The notes: generated by a model not told the origin, from the sequence alone. A DNA stretch of 64,000 nucleotides from Niallia sp. NCCP-28 (GCF_023168165.1 NZ_BQYJ01000001.1:868001-932000); one strand, 5' to 3'; counted from the stretch's first letter, positions 1 through 9,587 are shown. Translations and numbers: made by a program.

Positions 1-945
<945 letters not shown>

Positions 946-992
946 TTATTCTCCCTTTCGTTTTCAAATGTTAGTTTTATATAATAAATTAA

Positions 993-1511
993 TTAAACTA
1001 TAGAGTAAGTACTTCTTTGAATATTACTTTTTTGGGATCCGCGAGGAAAGGCTGTTGTGCCCGTTCTCGCCAATTCTTTAATTCCATATGGGCGAATCAG
1101 CTCAATAAATGCTTCAACCTTATTGGATTCACCAGTTATTTGGATGACGATGCTTTCTTTGCTGACATCTATGACAGACGCTCGAAATGGTTCAATTAGC
1201 GAATACAATTCATGCCTAGTTTGAGGAGTAGCAAGCACCTTAATTAATGCAAGCTCTCTTGCTACAATGGCTTGGTCTGTAATATCCACCACTTTAAGAA
1301 TATCTACTTGCTTATTTAATTGTTTGGTAATTTGCTCAATTACACTGTCGCTTTCAACATGAACCACACAAGTTATGCGTGAAATTCCTTCATTCTCTGT
1401 GTGCCCTACAGAGATGCTTTCAATATTATAATTTCTTTTTGAGAATAAATTAGTAATGCGGTTTAGCACACCTGATTTATTCAATACAGTTAAACTAATA
1501 ATCTTTTTCAT
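993..1511 (-). CDS. ilvN: Acetolactate synthase small (regulatory) subunit
   Basis: Regulatory subunit of acetohydroxyacid synthase; it activates the large subunit and carries the valine feedback site. The 172 residues have an N-terminal ACT domain (about 1-75, opening [19 protein letters not shown]) and the typical C-terminal small-subunit domain (about 80-160). The start ATG overlaps the ilvB stop as ATGA, so the two subunits are probably translationally coupled. ilvC follows 50 bp downstream. In Bacillus this gene is also called ilvH. Length and sequence are normal for the family. Confidence 0.96.
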   Translation of the reverse strand: MKKIISLTVLNKSGVLNRITNLFSKRNYNIESISVGHTENEGISRITCVVHVESDSVIEQITKQLNKQVDILKVVDITDQAIVARELALIKVLATPQTRHELYSLIEPFRASVIDVSKESIVIQITGESNKVEAFIELIRPYGIKELARTGTTAFPRGSQKSNIQRSTYSIV

Positions 1512-3229
1512 GGTTTCATCCCCACCATTTCATGTAAACCTTTTCCAGGCGCAATCATTGGATAGACATTTTCATTTGGGTCTAAACGGAAATCAAGCAA
1601 TACAGGCTCTCTTTCATTTAACACTTTATCTAAAACTGTTTCCGCTTCTTCATCAGTAGAAATTTGATATCCTTTTATGCCATATGCTTCTGCTAGCTTT
1701 ACAAAAGACGGCTGTACCGATTCCTTGCTGTGAGAGAATCTGGATTCATAAAAGAATTCCTGCCATTGTCTCACCATTCCCAATGCCTGATTATTAAAAA
1801 TGATAATTTTAATAGGCAAGTTTAATTCTTTAATTAGCGCCAATTCTTGGCTGCACATTTGGAAACCGCCATCGCCGCTGATTGCAAGCACTGTTGCATC
1901 AGGGTCAGCCAATTGTGCGCCAATGCTTGATGGCAATCCGAATCCCATGGTTCCAAGCCCACCTGATGTAACCCATCTATTGGATTCTTTAAATTGATAA
2001 TACTGCGCTGTCCACATTTGATGCTGGCCAACATCTGTTGTAACAATGGCTTTTCCGCCAGTTTTTTCATGCAATAGCTCTAACACTTTTTGCGGTTTCA
2101 ACAAATTTGAATTTTCATAATAATAAGGATATTCTTTTTGCCAATTTTTTATTTTTTCATTCCATTCATTATGTTCTGACATTTTACCATTTTGTTTGAT
2201 CAATTCAGCTAAAGCCTCTTTTGCATCTGCTACTACAGGTATTTTTGTAGGAATAATTTTGCCGATTTCAGCTGGATCAATATCAATATGTGCTTTAATT
2301 GCATTTGGAGCAAAATGAGCCAAGTTTCCAGTTAGCCTATCATCAAATCTAGCGCCTACATTAATTAGCAAATCACATTCATATAATGCCATATTAGCTG
2401 CATAACAGCCATGCATGCCACCCATGCCTACAAACAATTCATTATCTGCCGGAAAACCGCCTAATCCTAAAAGAGTATGAACAACTGGTATTTGCTGCTG
2501 CTCTGCATACTCTTTCAGCTCCACGCTTGCTTTTGCAAAAATAACGCCTGCGCCAGCTAAAATAACCGGTTTTTTAGCTGCACTCACCGCTTCTGTCAAT
2601 TTGCGAATCTGCAAATAATTAGGCTGCGTCGTCGGCTGGTAGCCTGGGAGGCTGATTTCCTGCTCCTCTGGCACTTCCGTAATAGTTGCAGCGATATCTT
2701 TTGGAATATCAATTAATACAGGACCAGGTCTCCCGCTTGTTGCAATATAAAATGCTTCTTTAATGATTTTTGGAATATCTTCCAAATTCCTGATTTGACA
2801 ATTGTATTTTGTAATTGGTGTCGTAATCCCTAAAATATCTGCTTCTTGAAATGCATCTGTTCCAATGACGCCTGTTGCTACTTGCCCTGTGAATACAACC
2901 AATGGCAAGGAATCCATCATCGCATCTGCAAGCCCTGTTACAATATTAGTAGCGCCAGGACCGCTTGTTGCAATTACTACGCCAGGTTTTCCAGAAATTC
3001 TTGCATAGCCTTCAGCTGCATGAATTCCCCCTTGTTCATGACGAGGAAGCACATGGAAAATTTTCGAATCATATATTTTATCGTAGATCGGCAACACAGC
3101 ACCACCAGGATAGCCGAAAATAAATTCTACATTCTCTTTTTCCAAAGCTTGCAATAAAAGGTCAGCGCCAGTTAATGGTTTAGTATTGGTATTAGCCTTT
3201 GTCTCTTCAAAGGCAGTTTCCTGTAACAT
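1508..3229 (-). CDS. ilvB: Acetolactate synthase large (catalytic) subunit
   Basis: Thiamine-diphosphate enzyme that condenses two pyruvates, or pyruvate with 2-oxobutyrate, as the first common step of branched-chain amino-acid synthesis. At 573 residues it is normal length. Visible signatures are [13 protein letters not shown] and [15 protein letters not shown] (cofactor-activating Glu in the N-terminal domain), the central FAD-binding domain (about 210-345) and the C-terminal TPP/Mg motif ISGDGGFQM...NN (about 455-485). First gene of the operon, preceded by a roughly 400-nt T-box leader. A biosynthetic rather than catabolic (AlsS) enzyme, because ilvN and ilvC follow it. Confidence 0.97.
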   Translation of the reverse strand: MLQETAFEETKANTNTKPLTGADLLLQALEKENVEFIFGYPGGAVLPIYDKIYDSKIFHVLPRHEQGGIHAAEGYARISGKPGVVIATSGPGATNIVTGLADAMMDSLPLVVFTGQVATGVIGTDAFQEADILGITTPITKYNCQIRNLEDIPKIIKEAFYIATSGRPGPVLIDIPKDIAATITEVPEEQEISLPGYQPTTQPNYLQIRKLTEAVSAAKKPVILAGAGVIFAKASVELKEYAEQQQIPVVHTLLGLGGFPADNELFVGMGGMHGCYAANMALYECDLLINVGARFDDRLTGNLAHFAPNAIKAHIDIDPAEIGKIIPTKIPVVADAKEALAELIKQNGKMSEHNEWNEKIKNWQKEYPYYYENSNLLKPQKVLELLHEKTGGKAIVTTDVGQHQMWTAQYYQFKESNRWVTSGGLGTMGFGLPSSIGAQLADPDATVLAISGDGGFQMCSQELALIKELNLPIKIIIFNNQALGMVRQWQEFFYESRFSHSKESVQPSFVKLAEAYGIKGYQISTDEEAETVLDKVLNEREPVLLDFRLDPNENVYPMIAPGKGLHEMVGMKP

Positions 3230-3279
3230 TTATTTTACCCCCTCATAAAAGTAAGTACTGATAAAGCATGACTATTTAA

Positions 3280-3690
3280 ATGAAAAAAGCCTTTTCACCT
3301 CCATGTATACTAGCTAATGTAGTAGACAAGGGATGAAAAGGCTTTTGCTTTCCACGGTACCACCCTAATTCATACACTTCTAAAAGTGAATGCACTCAAG
3401 AGAAACAGTTTTGGTAACTGCTCATTTTTTGGTAACGAGTGGATATCACTCGGTTGACTCTACTAAAGCATGCGTTTTTCAAGCCAACACTCGGAGGTGA
3501 GTTCATTTCAACTGGCTTCACCGGCTCTCAGCACTACCGGCTCTCTGTGGAATCCCAGGTTTGAAACTACTTATCCTCTTCATCGAATTTTCCTATATGG
3601 ATTATTTTGTATTTTAATTTTGTTAGTATAATTAATCTTTTCATCAAAAGCATTTCTCGTTTGCTATGCTTTTTGTTTTGCTTTTGTTGA
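3280..3690 (-). promoter_or_regulatory. T-box riboswitch leader of ilvB operon, Leu (CTC) specifier
   Basis: Read on the minus strand, the leader has the Stem I start GATGAAGAGGATAAGTAG, an AG-bulge/apical region (CCGGTAGTGCTGAGAGCCGG), the specifier loop GAACTCACCTCCGAG, and the T-box antiterminator motif AATTAGGGTGGTACCG at 3355-3370. Placing the specifier three bases before ACCT, as in the pheS and thrS leaders of this window, gives CTC (Leu) at 3499-3501. Uncharged tRNA-Leu should favour the antiterminator and switch on ilvB-ilvN-ilvC. The competing terminator is listed separately. Confidence 0.93.
3282..3347 (-). terminator. T-box attenuator hairpin before ilvB
   Basis: On the minus strand AGCCTTTTCA pairs with TGAAAAGGCT across a loop of about 40 nt and is followed by TTTTTT. 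The upstream arm lies just after the T-box motif, as expected for a terminator in competition with the antiterminator. Confidence 0.85.
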
Positions 3691-3694
3691 AGTT

Positions 3695-3723
3695 ATCTTA
3701 CGCCGAATCGAAAAAAGAGTCAA
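3695..3723 (-). promoter_or_regulatory. Sigma-A promoter of the ilvB operon
   Basis: Minus strand: -35 TTGACT (3718-3723), 17-bp spacer, -10 TAAGAT (3695-3700). Transcription would start near 3688, upstream of T-box Stem I. The -10 is imperfect, which fits a promoter that needs activation. Confidence 0.65.
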
Positions 3724-3770
3724 CAGTATTTTTGAGAATTGTTAGATAATTTAAACAAACCATCTTACAT

Positions 3771-3784
3771 GGAAAACGCTTACA
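3771..3784. promoter_or_regulatory. Candidate CcpA (cre) box upstream of the ilvB promoter
   Basis: GGAAAACGCTTACA matches the cre consensus TGNAANCGNTNNCA at all but the first base. It is centred about 90 bp upstream of the predicted start. The ilv-leu operon of B. subtilis is known to be activated by CcpA from an upstream cre; carrying that over to this operon is inference. Confidence 0.5.
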
Positions 3785-4254
3785 ATATTGACAGATAAAC
3801 AATTCATATACTTTTAATTATTCAAAAAATTTTTTTAAATTTTCACTTTCAATCTGAAATAAAAAGCAATAAATACGGAGAATATTTTAAAATATATCTC
3901 TAAAAGGATAATAGGGGGAATATTTATTCGTACTACTTAAATGGGGAGGACGTTCTTCTACTATCGTCTAATAACTCATTGAAATCAGCGTTTATATAGT
4001 TTATTAATTTGTGTGAATCTAATGATGGTAATCGATTAATTTCTTTTTACATCCATATATTACTTTATGTTTTATATTATAATACAATAATTCTAATATT
4101 GTACATTATGTTGTTATATATTCTCACACAGTTTTTTATGCATTTTATAAAAGATGCTGCCAACAGACTCATCTATTATTTCATTTCTTATTTTCGAAGT
4201 TTAATCAGAATAAATGCAACCCCTAAAAAAGAAAGCGATTGCATTTATTGCCAA
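3785..4254. other. AT-rich intergenic stretch, no supported gene
   Basis: Very AT-rich gap between the ilv promoter and the small YolD-like gene. An open frame on the plus strand (4009-4305) reads as a hydrophobic, low-complexity peptide with no ribosome site and is not called. No promoter, RNA gene or repeat stands out. Confidence 0.5.
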
Positions 4255-4449
4255 TCATTTGCTTACTGCTGTAACATCATGTATCCAGGAAATGCGTATA
4301 TTTAGTAGATTTTGTCTTTCATCTTTTAAATCAATACTTTGATCATTAAGATTCAACTTTTGCACATATCCTTTACAGGTTTGCAAAAATCCATTTTTAT
4401 AATAGTTGATAATAATCATTCTATTCCTTCCTAATTCTTTTAAAATCAT
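4255..4449 (-). CDS. Small YolD-like protein
   Basis: A 64-residue protein. The start is well supported: AAGGAG nine bases before the ATG. The segment from about residue 12, IIINYYKNGFLQTCKGYVQK followed by LNLNDQSIDLKD and a final I/W-rich strand, resembles the core of the YolD-like family (a conserved YY, then a G-x-V-x-x-hydrophobic strand and an acidic turn). YolD-like proteins often accompany Y-family polymerase genes, but none is nearby. It is shorter than usual for the family, apparently lacking the N-terminal arm. Function unknown; the family assignment is tentative and based on motif shape only. Confidence 0.55.
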   Translation of the reverse strand: MILKELGRNRMIIINYYKNGFLQTCKGYVQKLNLNDQSIDLKDERQNLLNIRISWIHDVTAVSK

Positions 4450-4875
4450 GTTGCATTTCTCCTTTTTAATTTCATTTTGATCATCTATTCACATAATAAA
4501 ATATTAATGTAATCATTATATGTTCATTATACTACAAAGATAGTAAGCGTTTCCAATACTTTTTTACAACTTTGTGAACTTTTAATATACGAATAGATAT
4601 TATTTACATTTTTTCTTTCTTTTAACCATTTTATACATAATTTTAGTAATTTTTTCTTTTTCTTATGAGAAGGAAACTTACAAACAAACGTCAGAATATT
4701 GTTCATATTATTTATTTCCTTTCTATAATTTATATTTTTTTCTAAAAATAATCAGAGATATTATTTTAGGATAAAAATAAACTGCATTTGTATACCATAG
4801 GCGCTATCACTATTTCAACACATCGCAAACTATGATTTCTAATAATAAATGGATAAATTTACATTTGCATATACT

Positions 4876-4900
4876 GTTTAAAAGAAACTACAACGGGAAT
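4876..4900 (+). promoter_or_regulatory. Sigma-B (general stress) promoter
   Basis: GTTTAA (4876-4881), 13-bp spacer, GGGAAT (4895-4900): an almost exact match to the Bacillus sigma-B consensus GTTTaa-N12-15-GGGwAw. It sits about 50 bp upstream of the ysnF-like gene, whose family is known to be stress induced. Confidence 0.85.
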
Positions 4901-4948
4901 CAAACAATACATAACCGATTACAACAATAAAAAAGGAGGAAGCAAGCT

Positions 4949-5782
4949 ATGGCTAGATATGTAATAGGAGTATACGAAACACCAGAAGAAACGATTTCAG
5001 CAATTGAGGGTTTTACTGATAAGGGTCATGAATCTGCTAGTTTTTCCGTTATTACCGACAGAAAGGATACAGATTATCTAGAAACTCAGACAAATGCAGA
5101 TGTATATCAAGCAACAGAGATTAAAGATAAGGAATCTGAATCGTTTTTTGAAAAATTAAAAGATTTCTTTACAATGGATGATCTAGGATTAGCTGGAAAT
5201 AGCCTAAATCATTTAGATCTCTCCAAAGAAGAAATTGACAAATATAATATGGAATTAGAAAATGGCAAATTTCTATTGGTAAAAAGTGATACTACTGAAA
5301 CCGATAACTTATACGGAGAAGATTTTCCGCCTGATTCGCATGCAGTGGCAGATGTTTCTAATAACCAGCAAAATTATAGGACAAAAGAAGAAAAGATCAT
5401 GCCTATTAGAGAAGAAGAATTAAATATAGATAGAGAGAATGTGCAAACCGGAGAGATTCAAGTCAGCAAAGAAGTTGTAACAGAAGAGAAGAAAATAGAT
5501 GTTCCGGTAAAGCATGATGAAGTATATGTAGAACGTCGCCCAGTTAGTGATTCTTCAGGTAAGGTGTCTCCTGTCAGCGACTCAGAAACAATCAGGGTGC
5601 CCATTGTTGAGGAACGCCTAGAAGTTACAAAAAAACCAGTGGTTACTGAAGAAATTGTTGTTGGAAAACAAACAGTGGAAGAAAACGAACATATTTCTGA
5701 AACTGTTAGAAAAGAAAAAGCGCGCTTTAATAAGGAAGGCAATGTTCGTGGAGCAGAGGAAGATAACTTGACGAAAAAATAA
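4949..5782 (+). CDS. ysnF: General stress protein, YflT/GsM17-like N-terminus plus DUF2382 (YsnF-type)
   Basis: A 277-residue cytoplasmic, highly acidic and repetitive protein. Residues 1-105 (MARYVIGVYETPEETISAIE...) look like the YflT/general-stress-17M domain. Residues 148-260 are a DUF2382 domain with the typical pattern of IPIREEEL-like, VSKEVVTEEKKIDVPV, VYVERRPV and VPIVEERLEVTKKPV strands. AAGGAGGA lies eight bases before the ATG. A strong sigma-B promoter precedes it and a bidirectional terminator follows, so it is probably a monocistronic general-stress gene. It occupies the same neighbourhood as B. subtilis ysnF (between ilvB and the tRNA-Arg/ysnB block). The biochemical role is unknown. 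Confidence 0.85.
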   Translation: MARYVIGVYETPEETISAIEGFTDKGHESASFSVITDRKDTDYLETQTNADVYQATEIKDKESESFFEKLKDFFTMDDLGLAGNSLNHLDLSKEEIDKYNMELENGKFLLVKSDTTETDNLYGEDFPPDSHAVADVSNNQQNYRTKEEKIMPIREEELNIDRENVQTGEIQVSKEVVTEEKKIDVPVKHDEVYVERRPVSDSSGKVSPVSDSETIRVPIVEERLEVTKKPVVTEEIVVGKQTVEENEHISETVRKEKARFNKEGNVRGAEEDNLTKK

Positions 5783-5811
5783 ACGGTACTTCTTCATTGA
5801 TAAATCCAAAT

Positions 5812-5853
5812 AAAAAATCACTCTTATAAGTTAAGATAAGAGTGATTTTTTAT
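5812..5853. terminator. Bidirectional terminator after ysnF
   Basis: AAAAAATCACTCTTAT pairs with ATAAGAGTGATTTTTT across a short loop. The run of A on one side and T on the other lets it serve ysnF (+) and the tRNA genes (-). Confidence 0.85.
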
Positions 5854-5868
5854 TCTTTATCAGAAATA

Positions 5869-5942
5869 CGTCCCAGGAGAGATTCGAACTCCCGACCGTA
5901 CGCTTAGAAGGCGTATGCTCTATCCGGCTGAGCTACTGGGAC
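5869..5942 (-). tRNA. tRNA-Arg (anticodon TCT), copy 1
   Basis: A 74-nt cloverleaf on the minus strand. Acceptor GTCCCAG pairs with CTGGGAC, the discriminator is G, the D arm contains AGCTCAGCCGGATAGAGC, the anticodon stem TACGC/GCGTA encloses loop CTTCTAA (anticodon TCT), and the T arm has GGGAGTTCGAATCTCTC. CCA is not encoded. It reads the AGA codon. It differs from the second copy by one base in the D loop. Confidence 0.96.
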
Positions 5943-5990
5943 ATGCTTTGTTAAAAACATCCTATTCATAATAACAAAAATAATTTAATA

Positions 5991-6064
5991 CGTCCCAGGA
6001 GAGATTCGAACTCCCGACCGTACGCTTAGAAGGCGTATGCTCTATCCAGCTGAGCTACTGGGAC
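5991..6064 (-). tRNA. tRNA-Arg (anticodon TCT), copy 2
   Basis: Same 74-nt cloverleaf and TCT anticodon as the copy 48 bp downstream; the only difference is CAGCTGG instead of CAGCCGG in the D arm. A recent tandem duplication. CCA is not encoded. Confidence 0.96.
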
Positions 6065-6149
6065 ATTATTATTATTTTGTCACATGTCACGAGGACAATA
6101 TTTATTATATGTGCTATTAAAGTAAAAGTCAATTGTTTTTATAAAACTT

Positions 6150-6188
6150 TTTTCCTAACAAGGATTTTTTATTTCCTTGTTAGGAAAA
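6150..6188. repeat. Perfect 15-bp inverted repeat downstream of ysnB
   Basis: TTTTCCTAACAAGGA and its exact complement are separated by a 9-nt T-rich loop, starting 13 nt after the ysnB stop. A strong stem-loop, but on the minus strand it is followed by A rather than T, so it is not a textbook intrinsic terminator. It may protect the mRNA 3' end or separate ysnB from the tRNA genes. Confidence 0.7.
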
Positions 6189-6200
6189 CATTTGCAATTA

Positions 6201-6713
6201 TTATTCTCTAGGGAATTCTGTCGTTAAATTTGGCAATTTGCCCTGAGCATAATCATATACTTCTGTTTTATATTTCTGTTGACCGATCGTTAATATAACA
6301 TATGTTTTTTCTATTCTCCCTCTTGGCAGCCTCAAACTTCCTGGATTAATAAATAAAATTCCATCAATTAACTCCATCCCTAAGTAGTGAGAGTGCCCAA
6401 AGCAGACAATATTTGCTCCAACTTCTTTTGCTCGATACAATAAATTATTTACAGAAGACTTTACTCCATATAAATGGCCATGCGTTAAAAAGATTTTCGC
6501 ATCTAAAGCTTCCTCTATTAGCTCATTTGGATATTTTTCTTCATAGTCGCAATTTCCCCGCACTGATTTATACCCTTCTATAGCTGCTTCATTCGCAGCT
6601 AGTTCAGAATCTCCGCAATGAAGAAATAAATCAACTTCTCCCTTATGCCTCTTTTTTAATTCTTTTAATTCATTTGCCAAACCATGACTATCACTTACAA
6701 TCAGAACTTTCAT
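6201..6713 (-). CDS. ysnB: YsnB-type metallophosphoesterase
   Basis: A 170-residue phosphodiesterase of the MJ0936/YfcE family, expected to hydrolyse phosphodiesters at a two-metal site. Motifs in order: SDSHG (residues 7-11), FLHCGDSE, VRGNCDYEE, LTHGHLYGV and CFGHSHYL, followed by a GSLRLPRGR loop. All predicted metal ligands are present. The start is one base after the rdgB stop, so the two are almost certainly cotranscribed (rph-rdgB-ysnB, the B. subtilis order). The physiological substrate is not known. Confidence 0.9.
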   Translation of the reverse strand: MKVLIVSDSHGLANELKELKKRHKGEVDLFLHCGDSELAANEAAIEGYKSVRGNCDYEEKYPNELIEEALDAKIFLTHGHLYGVKSSVNNLLYRAKEVGANIVCFGHSHYLGMELIDGILFINPGSLRLPRGRIEKTYVILTIGQQKYKTEVYDYAQGKLPNLTTEFPRE

Positions 6714-6714
6714 G

Positions 6715-7317
6715 CTATCCCTCCTTTAAAACAGAATTAATTTCTCCCTTTAGTTTTTTGATTGCATCAGCACGATGGCTTATTTGATTTTTAATTTCAG
6801 AAGGAAGCTCCGCCATTGACTTTTGTTCTTCCACCACATAAAAAATCGGGTCATAACCAAATCCAAATTCCCCTCTTTTTTCTTCTAAAATAAGCCCTTC
6901 ACATGTTCCGGTAAAAGTTAATGTCTTTTTCTTTGGGTTCGCCACCGCAATTGTACAGCAAAAACGCGCTGTTCTTTTATCTGTTGGAACACCGTTTAAT
7001 TCTTCAAGCACTTTGACCATATTTTCTTCATCATTTTTCCTGGCTCCTGCATAACGGGCGGAATACACACCAGGTTTTCCATCCAAAGCATCAATCATTA
7101 AGCCAGAATCATCCGATATAACAATCGCTCCTAATTGTTTAGCAACTGTTTCTGCTTTTATGATCGCATTTTCTTCAAAGGTTGTGCCCGTTTCTTCGAC
7201 ATCTTCTATTTCTGGGTAATCCAGCAATGTTTTAACAGCAAACCCCATGGGTGCAAACATTTGCACGAACTCTTTTGCCTTACCTGCATTTTTGGTTGCA
7301 ATGATTATTTCCTTCAT
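6715..7317 (-). CDS. rdgB: Non-canonical purine NTP pyrophosphatase (dITP/XTP)
   Basis: House-cleaning enzyme of the HAM1/RdgB family that hydrolyses dITP, XTP and ITP to monophosphates and so keeps deaminated purines out of DNA and RNA; called ysnA in B. subtilis. The 200 residues start [17 protein letters not shown] and carry the nucleotide-binding SDDSGL and [10 protein letters not shown] motifs and the FGYDPIF and SHRADA signatures. The start at 7317 is chosen because AAGGAG lies six bases before it; a GTG seven codons upstream (7338) lacks its own site. Lies between rph and ysnB in one operon. Confidence 0.95.
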   Translation of the reverse strand: MKEIIIATKNAGKAKEFVQMFAPMGFAVKTLLDYPEIEDVEETGTTFEENAIIKAETVAKQLGAIVISDDSGLMIDALDGKPGVYSARYAGARKNDEENMVKVLEELNGVPTDKRTARFCCTIAVANPKKKTLTFTGTCEGLILEEKRGEFGFGYDPIFYVVEEQKSMAELPSEIKNQISHRADAIKKLKGEINSVLKEG

Positions 7318-7340
7318 GTTATTCTCCTTTTCTCCCACAC

Positions 7341-8087
7341 TTATTTTTTCATTATTTTATTGGTTATTTCTTCCCCAAGCACTTCTTTTTGGATTTCTAT
7401 CAGCTTATGTATACCACTTTCCCCTAAACTTAATAATGTGTGCAGTTGTTGATAGGAAAAAGTTGCTTCTTCTCCTGTTCCTTGAAGTTCTACAAATTGA
7501 TTTTCACTCGTCATAATAAGATTCATATCTACTTCTGCATTAGAATCTTCGACATAATCTAAGTCTAACACTGCCTCTTTATTATTTAAAATCCCTACAC
7601 TAGTTGCTGCTAAAAAAACGTGCACAGGATATACTGCTAGCTTTTTCTGCTGTGAAAGCTTGTCCAGTGCAATCGCCATTGCTACAAATGCTCCAGTAAT
7701 TGAAGCCGTTCTTGTACCCCCATCTGCTTGAATGACATCACAGTCTATCCAAACCGTACGTTCCCCCATTGCTTCTAAGTTAACTGCTGCACGAAGTGCT
7801 CTTCCTATTAGGCGCTGGATTTCCATTGTTCTTCCTGTTACTTTTCCTTTGGCTGCTTCTCTTATATTACGCTGTTCTGTCGCTCTTGGAAGCATGCTGT
7901 ACTCCGCTGTAATCCACCCTTTTCCGCTTCCTCGCATAAATGGCGGAACTCGCTCCTCAATCGTTGCTGTACAAATAACCTTTGTATCTCCAACAGTTAT
8001 TAAAACAGATCCTTCTGGGTGTTTTAAATAACCGCTTTCAATATGCACAGGTCTTAATTGGGCATTTTGCCTTCTATCATGACGCAT
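7341..8087 (-). CDS. rph: Ribonuclease PH
   Basis: Phosphorolytic 3'-5' exoribonuclease that trims tRNA 3' ends. 248 residues from the start [20 protein letters not shown], with the hallmark [54 protein letters not shown] and [18 protein letters not shown]. The start at 8087 is preferred over an upstream in-frame one at 8162 because GGGGAG lies just before it and the family begins here. Downstream of gerM and followed by rdgB and ysnB. Confidence 0.96.
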   Translation of the reverse strand: MRHDRRQNAQLRPVHIESGYLKHPEGSVLITVGDTKVICTATIEERVPPFMRGSGKGWITAEYSMLPRATEQRNIREAAKGKVTGRTMEIQRLIGRALRAAVNLEAMGERTVWIDCDVIQADGGTRTASITGAFVAMAIALDKLSQQKKLAVYPVHVFLAATSVGILNNKEAVLDLDYVEDSNAEVDMNLIMTSENQFVELQGTGEEATFSYQQLHTLLSLGESGIHKLIEIQKEVLGEEITNKIMKK

Positions 8088-8202
8088 AGTACTCCCCCAT
8101 CCTTCAGTCGCTAATAAGATTTTGTCGACTTGTTCATAAGAAAGAGGGCTGCATAAATGCAAACCCTACTCTACTACTATTTATTATAGCAAAAATCCTT
8201 TT

Positions 8203-9267
8203 TTAATAACTACCTGTGTTCACTTTTTGCGGTCGTGTTACAGGTGCTGATAAACTTTTTCCTTCTTCACTTTGAAGCTGTGCTTTTCCATCCACTGTTA
8301 ATGCAACACTCTCAATTCCTTCTTGTTCTGTTAAAGATAAAACAAGTGAGTTAATAGCCATATCTGTCACCATTTTTTCTTTTTCATCAAAGCTGCTATA
8401 AATAGATTCGTTGAAGTTTAGCGTTACTTTCCCATCTGCTACTTTTGGAGAATCAAGCAGTTTTGCTTCTGGTGATAGTTGTGATACAAGGGAAGAGCTT
8501 TTCTCTGGACCTTTCACTAACTCTTCCACCGCCGCTGTAATATTATTTTCTTCTCCATTGTTAACCCTTTTGGTAACAGGAACATAATAGTAGGCTCCTG
8601 AATCTCCGCCAATATAATAAACTGTTAGTGGTTTTGTATTGGTGATATCTGTTACATCTGATGTATCCATATTAATCCCATCTGCTCTTGTTAAAGCATT
8701 TTGAATCGGTGTTTTATCAACAGGCATCTCTGTTAATGCTTTTCCGTTTATTTGCAGTTTTACCGAGTTAATAGAATCAAATTGTGTTAATGTCCAAGTG
8801 ATGGATTGGAGAATTTTTGCTTCATCTTCTTTTTTATATTCTTTAAATTCTTTGGAAAAGTCTACTGTAGCTACTTTCTTTTTAATATTTACACTTACTT
8901 TTGTATCTTCAGGAATAACTGCCTGGAATCCATTTGGAAGCATATCAGTTACTGGTCCATTTTTCACTAAATATTCTAGAGCTTCTGTTGCTATACTTTT
9001 GGTTTTTGGTAGATTAACTGTTTGTGGCACCACATATCCGTCTTTGTCCAATAAATACAATTCTGTTGCAATGGAATTCTCATCCACAGCTTCTCCGTTC
9101 GTTTCCTTAGCTGTATTTGTGCTCTCTTTTGCTGTATTTTCACTATACGTGTTTTTAGGCGGATCCACATTTACTTTTGTATCATTACCGAATAGACTAC
9201 ATCCAGAAAGCATGGCTGTTGAAAGAAGTACCGCTGAAACGATTGCCGTTTTTTTATTCTTAGACAT
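8203..9267 (-). CDS. gerM: Germination/sporulation lipoprotein GerM
   Basis: Lipoprotein of 354 residues needed in B. subtilis for sporulation and germination, where it is produced in the mother cell. The signal peptide MSKNKKTAIVSAVLLSTAML ends in the lipobox LSGC, so the mature protein is lipid-anchored at the Cys. A low-complexity Asn/Thr/Lys linker follows, then two GerMN (spore-germination) domains of about 120 residues each (roughly 65-195 and 210-335), both with the VDFSKEF / LNFNESIY type strand. AGGAG supports the ATG at 9267; a TTG two codons upstream is too close to it. Between racE and rph, as in B. subtilis. Confidence 0.93.
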   Translation of the reverse strand: MSKNKKTAIVSAVLLSTAMLSGCSLFGNDTKVNVDPPKNTYSENTAKESTNTAKETNGEAVDENSIATELYLLDKDGYVVPQTVNLPKTKSIATEALEYLVKNGPVTDMLPNGFQAVIPEDTKVSVNIKKKVATVDFSKEFKEYKKEDEAKILQSITWTLTQFDSINSVKLQINGKALTEMPVDKTPIQNALTRADGINMDTSDVTDITNTKPLTVYYIGGDSGAYYYVPVTKRVNNGEENNITAAVEELVKGPEKSSSLVSQLSPEAKLLDSPKVADGKVTLNFNESIYSSFDEKEKMVTDMAINSLVLSLTEQEGIESVALTVDGKAQLQSEEGKSLSAPVTRPQKVNTGSY

Positions 9268-9372
9268 TCTCAAATCACTCCTAAGACAGTTTGTACTAAT
9301 ATATATACGAGCATTTTTTTAATTTAGACCCCTTAGAAGAGAAAAATTTCTAACTAATCTACTAAAATAAAA

Positions 9373-9399
9373 AAACTAAGCTATTGCTAGCTTAGTTTA
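9373..9399 (-). terminator. Distal copy of the racE terminator hairpin (keeps its T-run)
   Basis: The 11-bp stem AACTAAGCTA/TAGCTTAGTT is followed on the minus strand by TTTTTTTATTTT, a complete intrinsic terminator. The same 27 bp occur at the end of racE (9561-9587); the copies flank the element at 9401-9559. Confidence 0.85.
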
Positions 9400-9400
9400 C

Positions 9401-9559
9401 CAGGCTGTTGAAAAACGTTCGCTCTCTGCGTCACTCCCCTTTTTTGCGGTGCTCATTACCACCAAACGGTAACTCCGCTCCTCAAAAAGTGGGATTCCTC
9501 GATAGTCAAACGTTTTCATTCAGCCTGATTTTTTACTATCAAACTTTTTCGACACTCTG
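9401..9559. mobile_element. MITE-like element inserted in the racE terminator
   Basis: A ~159-bp non-coding insert with imperfect terminal inverted repeats: left CAGGCTGTTGAAAAACGTTC, right (complemented) CAGAGTGTCGAAAAAGTTTG, 14 of 20 identical. A second inverted copy of the left end lies inside (9508-9527). It is bounded by perfect 27-bp direct repeats of a terminator hairpin. No coding potential. The GGCTGTTGAAAAA-type end recalls IS1182-like transposon ends, but that link is from memory and untested. Confidence 0.65.
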
Positions 9560-9560
9560 A

Positions 9561-9587
9561 AAACTAAGCTATTGCTAGCTTAGTTTA
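9561..9587 (-). repeat. racE-proximal copy of the duplicated terminator hairpin
   Basis: Perfect 27-bp direct repeat of 9373-9399. This copy overlaps the last codons and stop of racE, so it is the original one. It now runs into TTTTCAGAG (the element end) and so has lost most of its T-run. Confidence 0.85.

Noticed and set aside
1017-1199. Plus-strand frame opposite ilvN (and similar antisense frames throughout)
   Set aside because: Lies entirely within a well-conserved gene on the other strand; no ribosome site or family pattern.
4009-4305. 98-codon plus-strand open frame
   Set aside because: Low-complexity hydrophobic product in very AT-rich DNA, no ribosome site, overlaps the better-supported small gene at 4255-4449.
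6150-6188. Considered as an intrinsic terminator for ysnB
   Set aside because: Strong stem but no T-run after it on the minus strand, so listed as an inverted repeat only.
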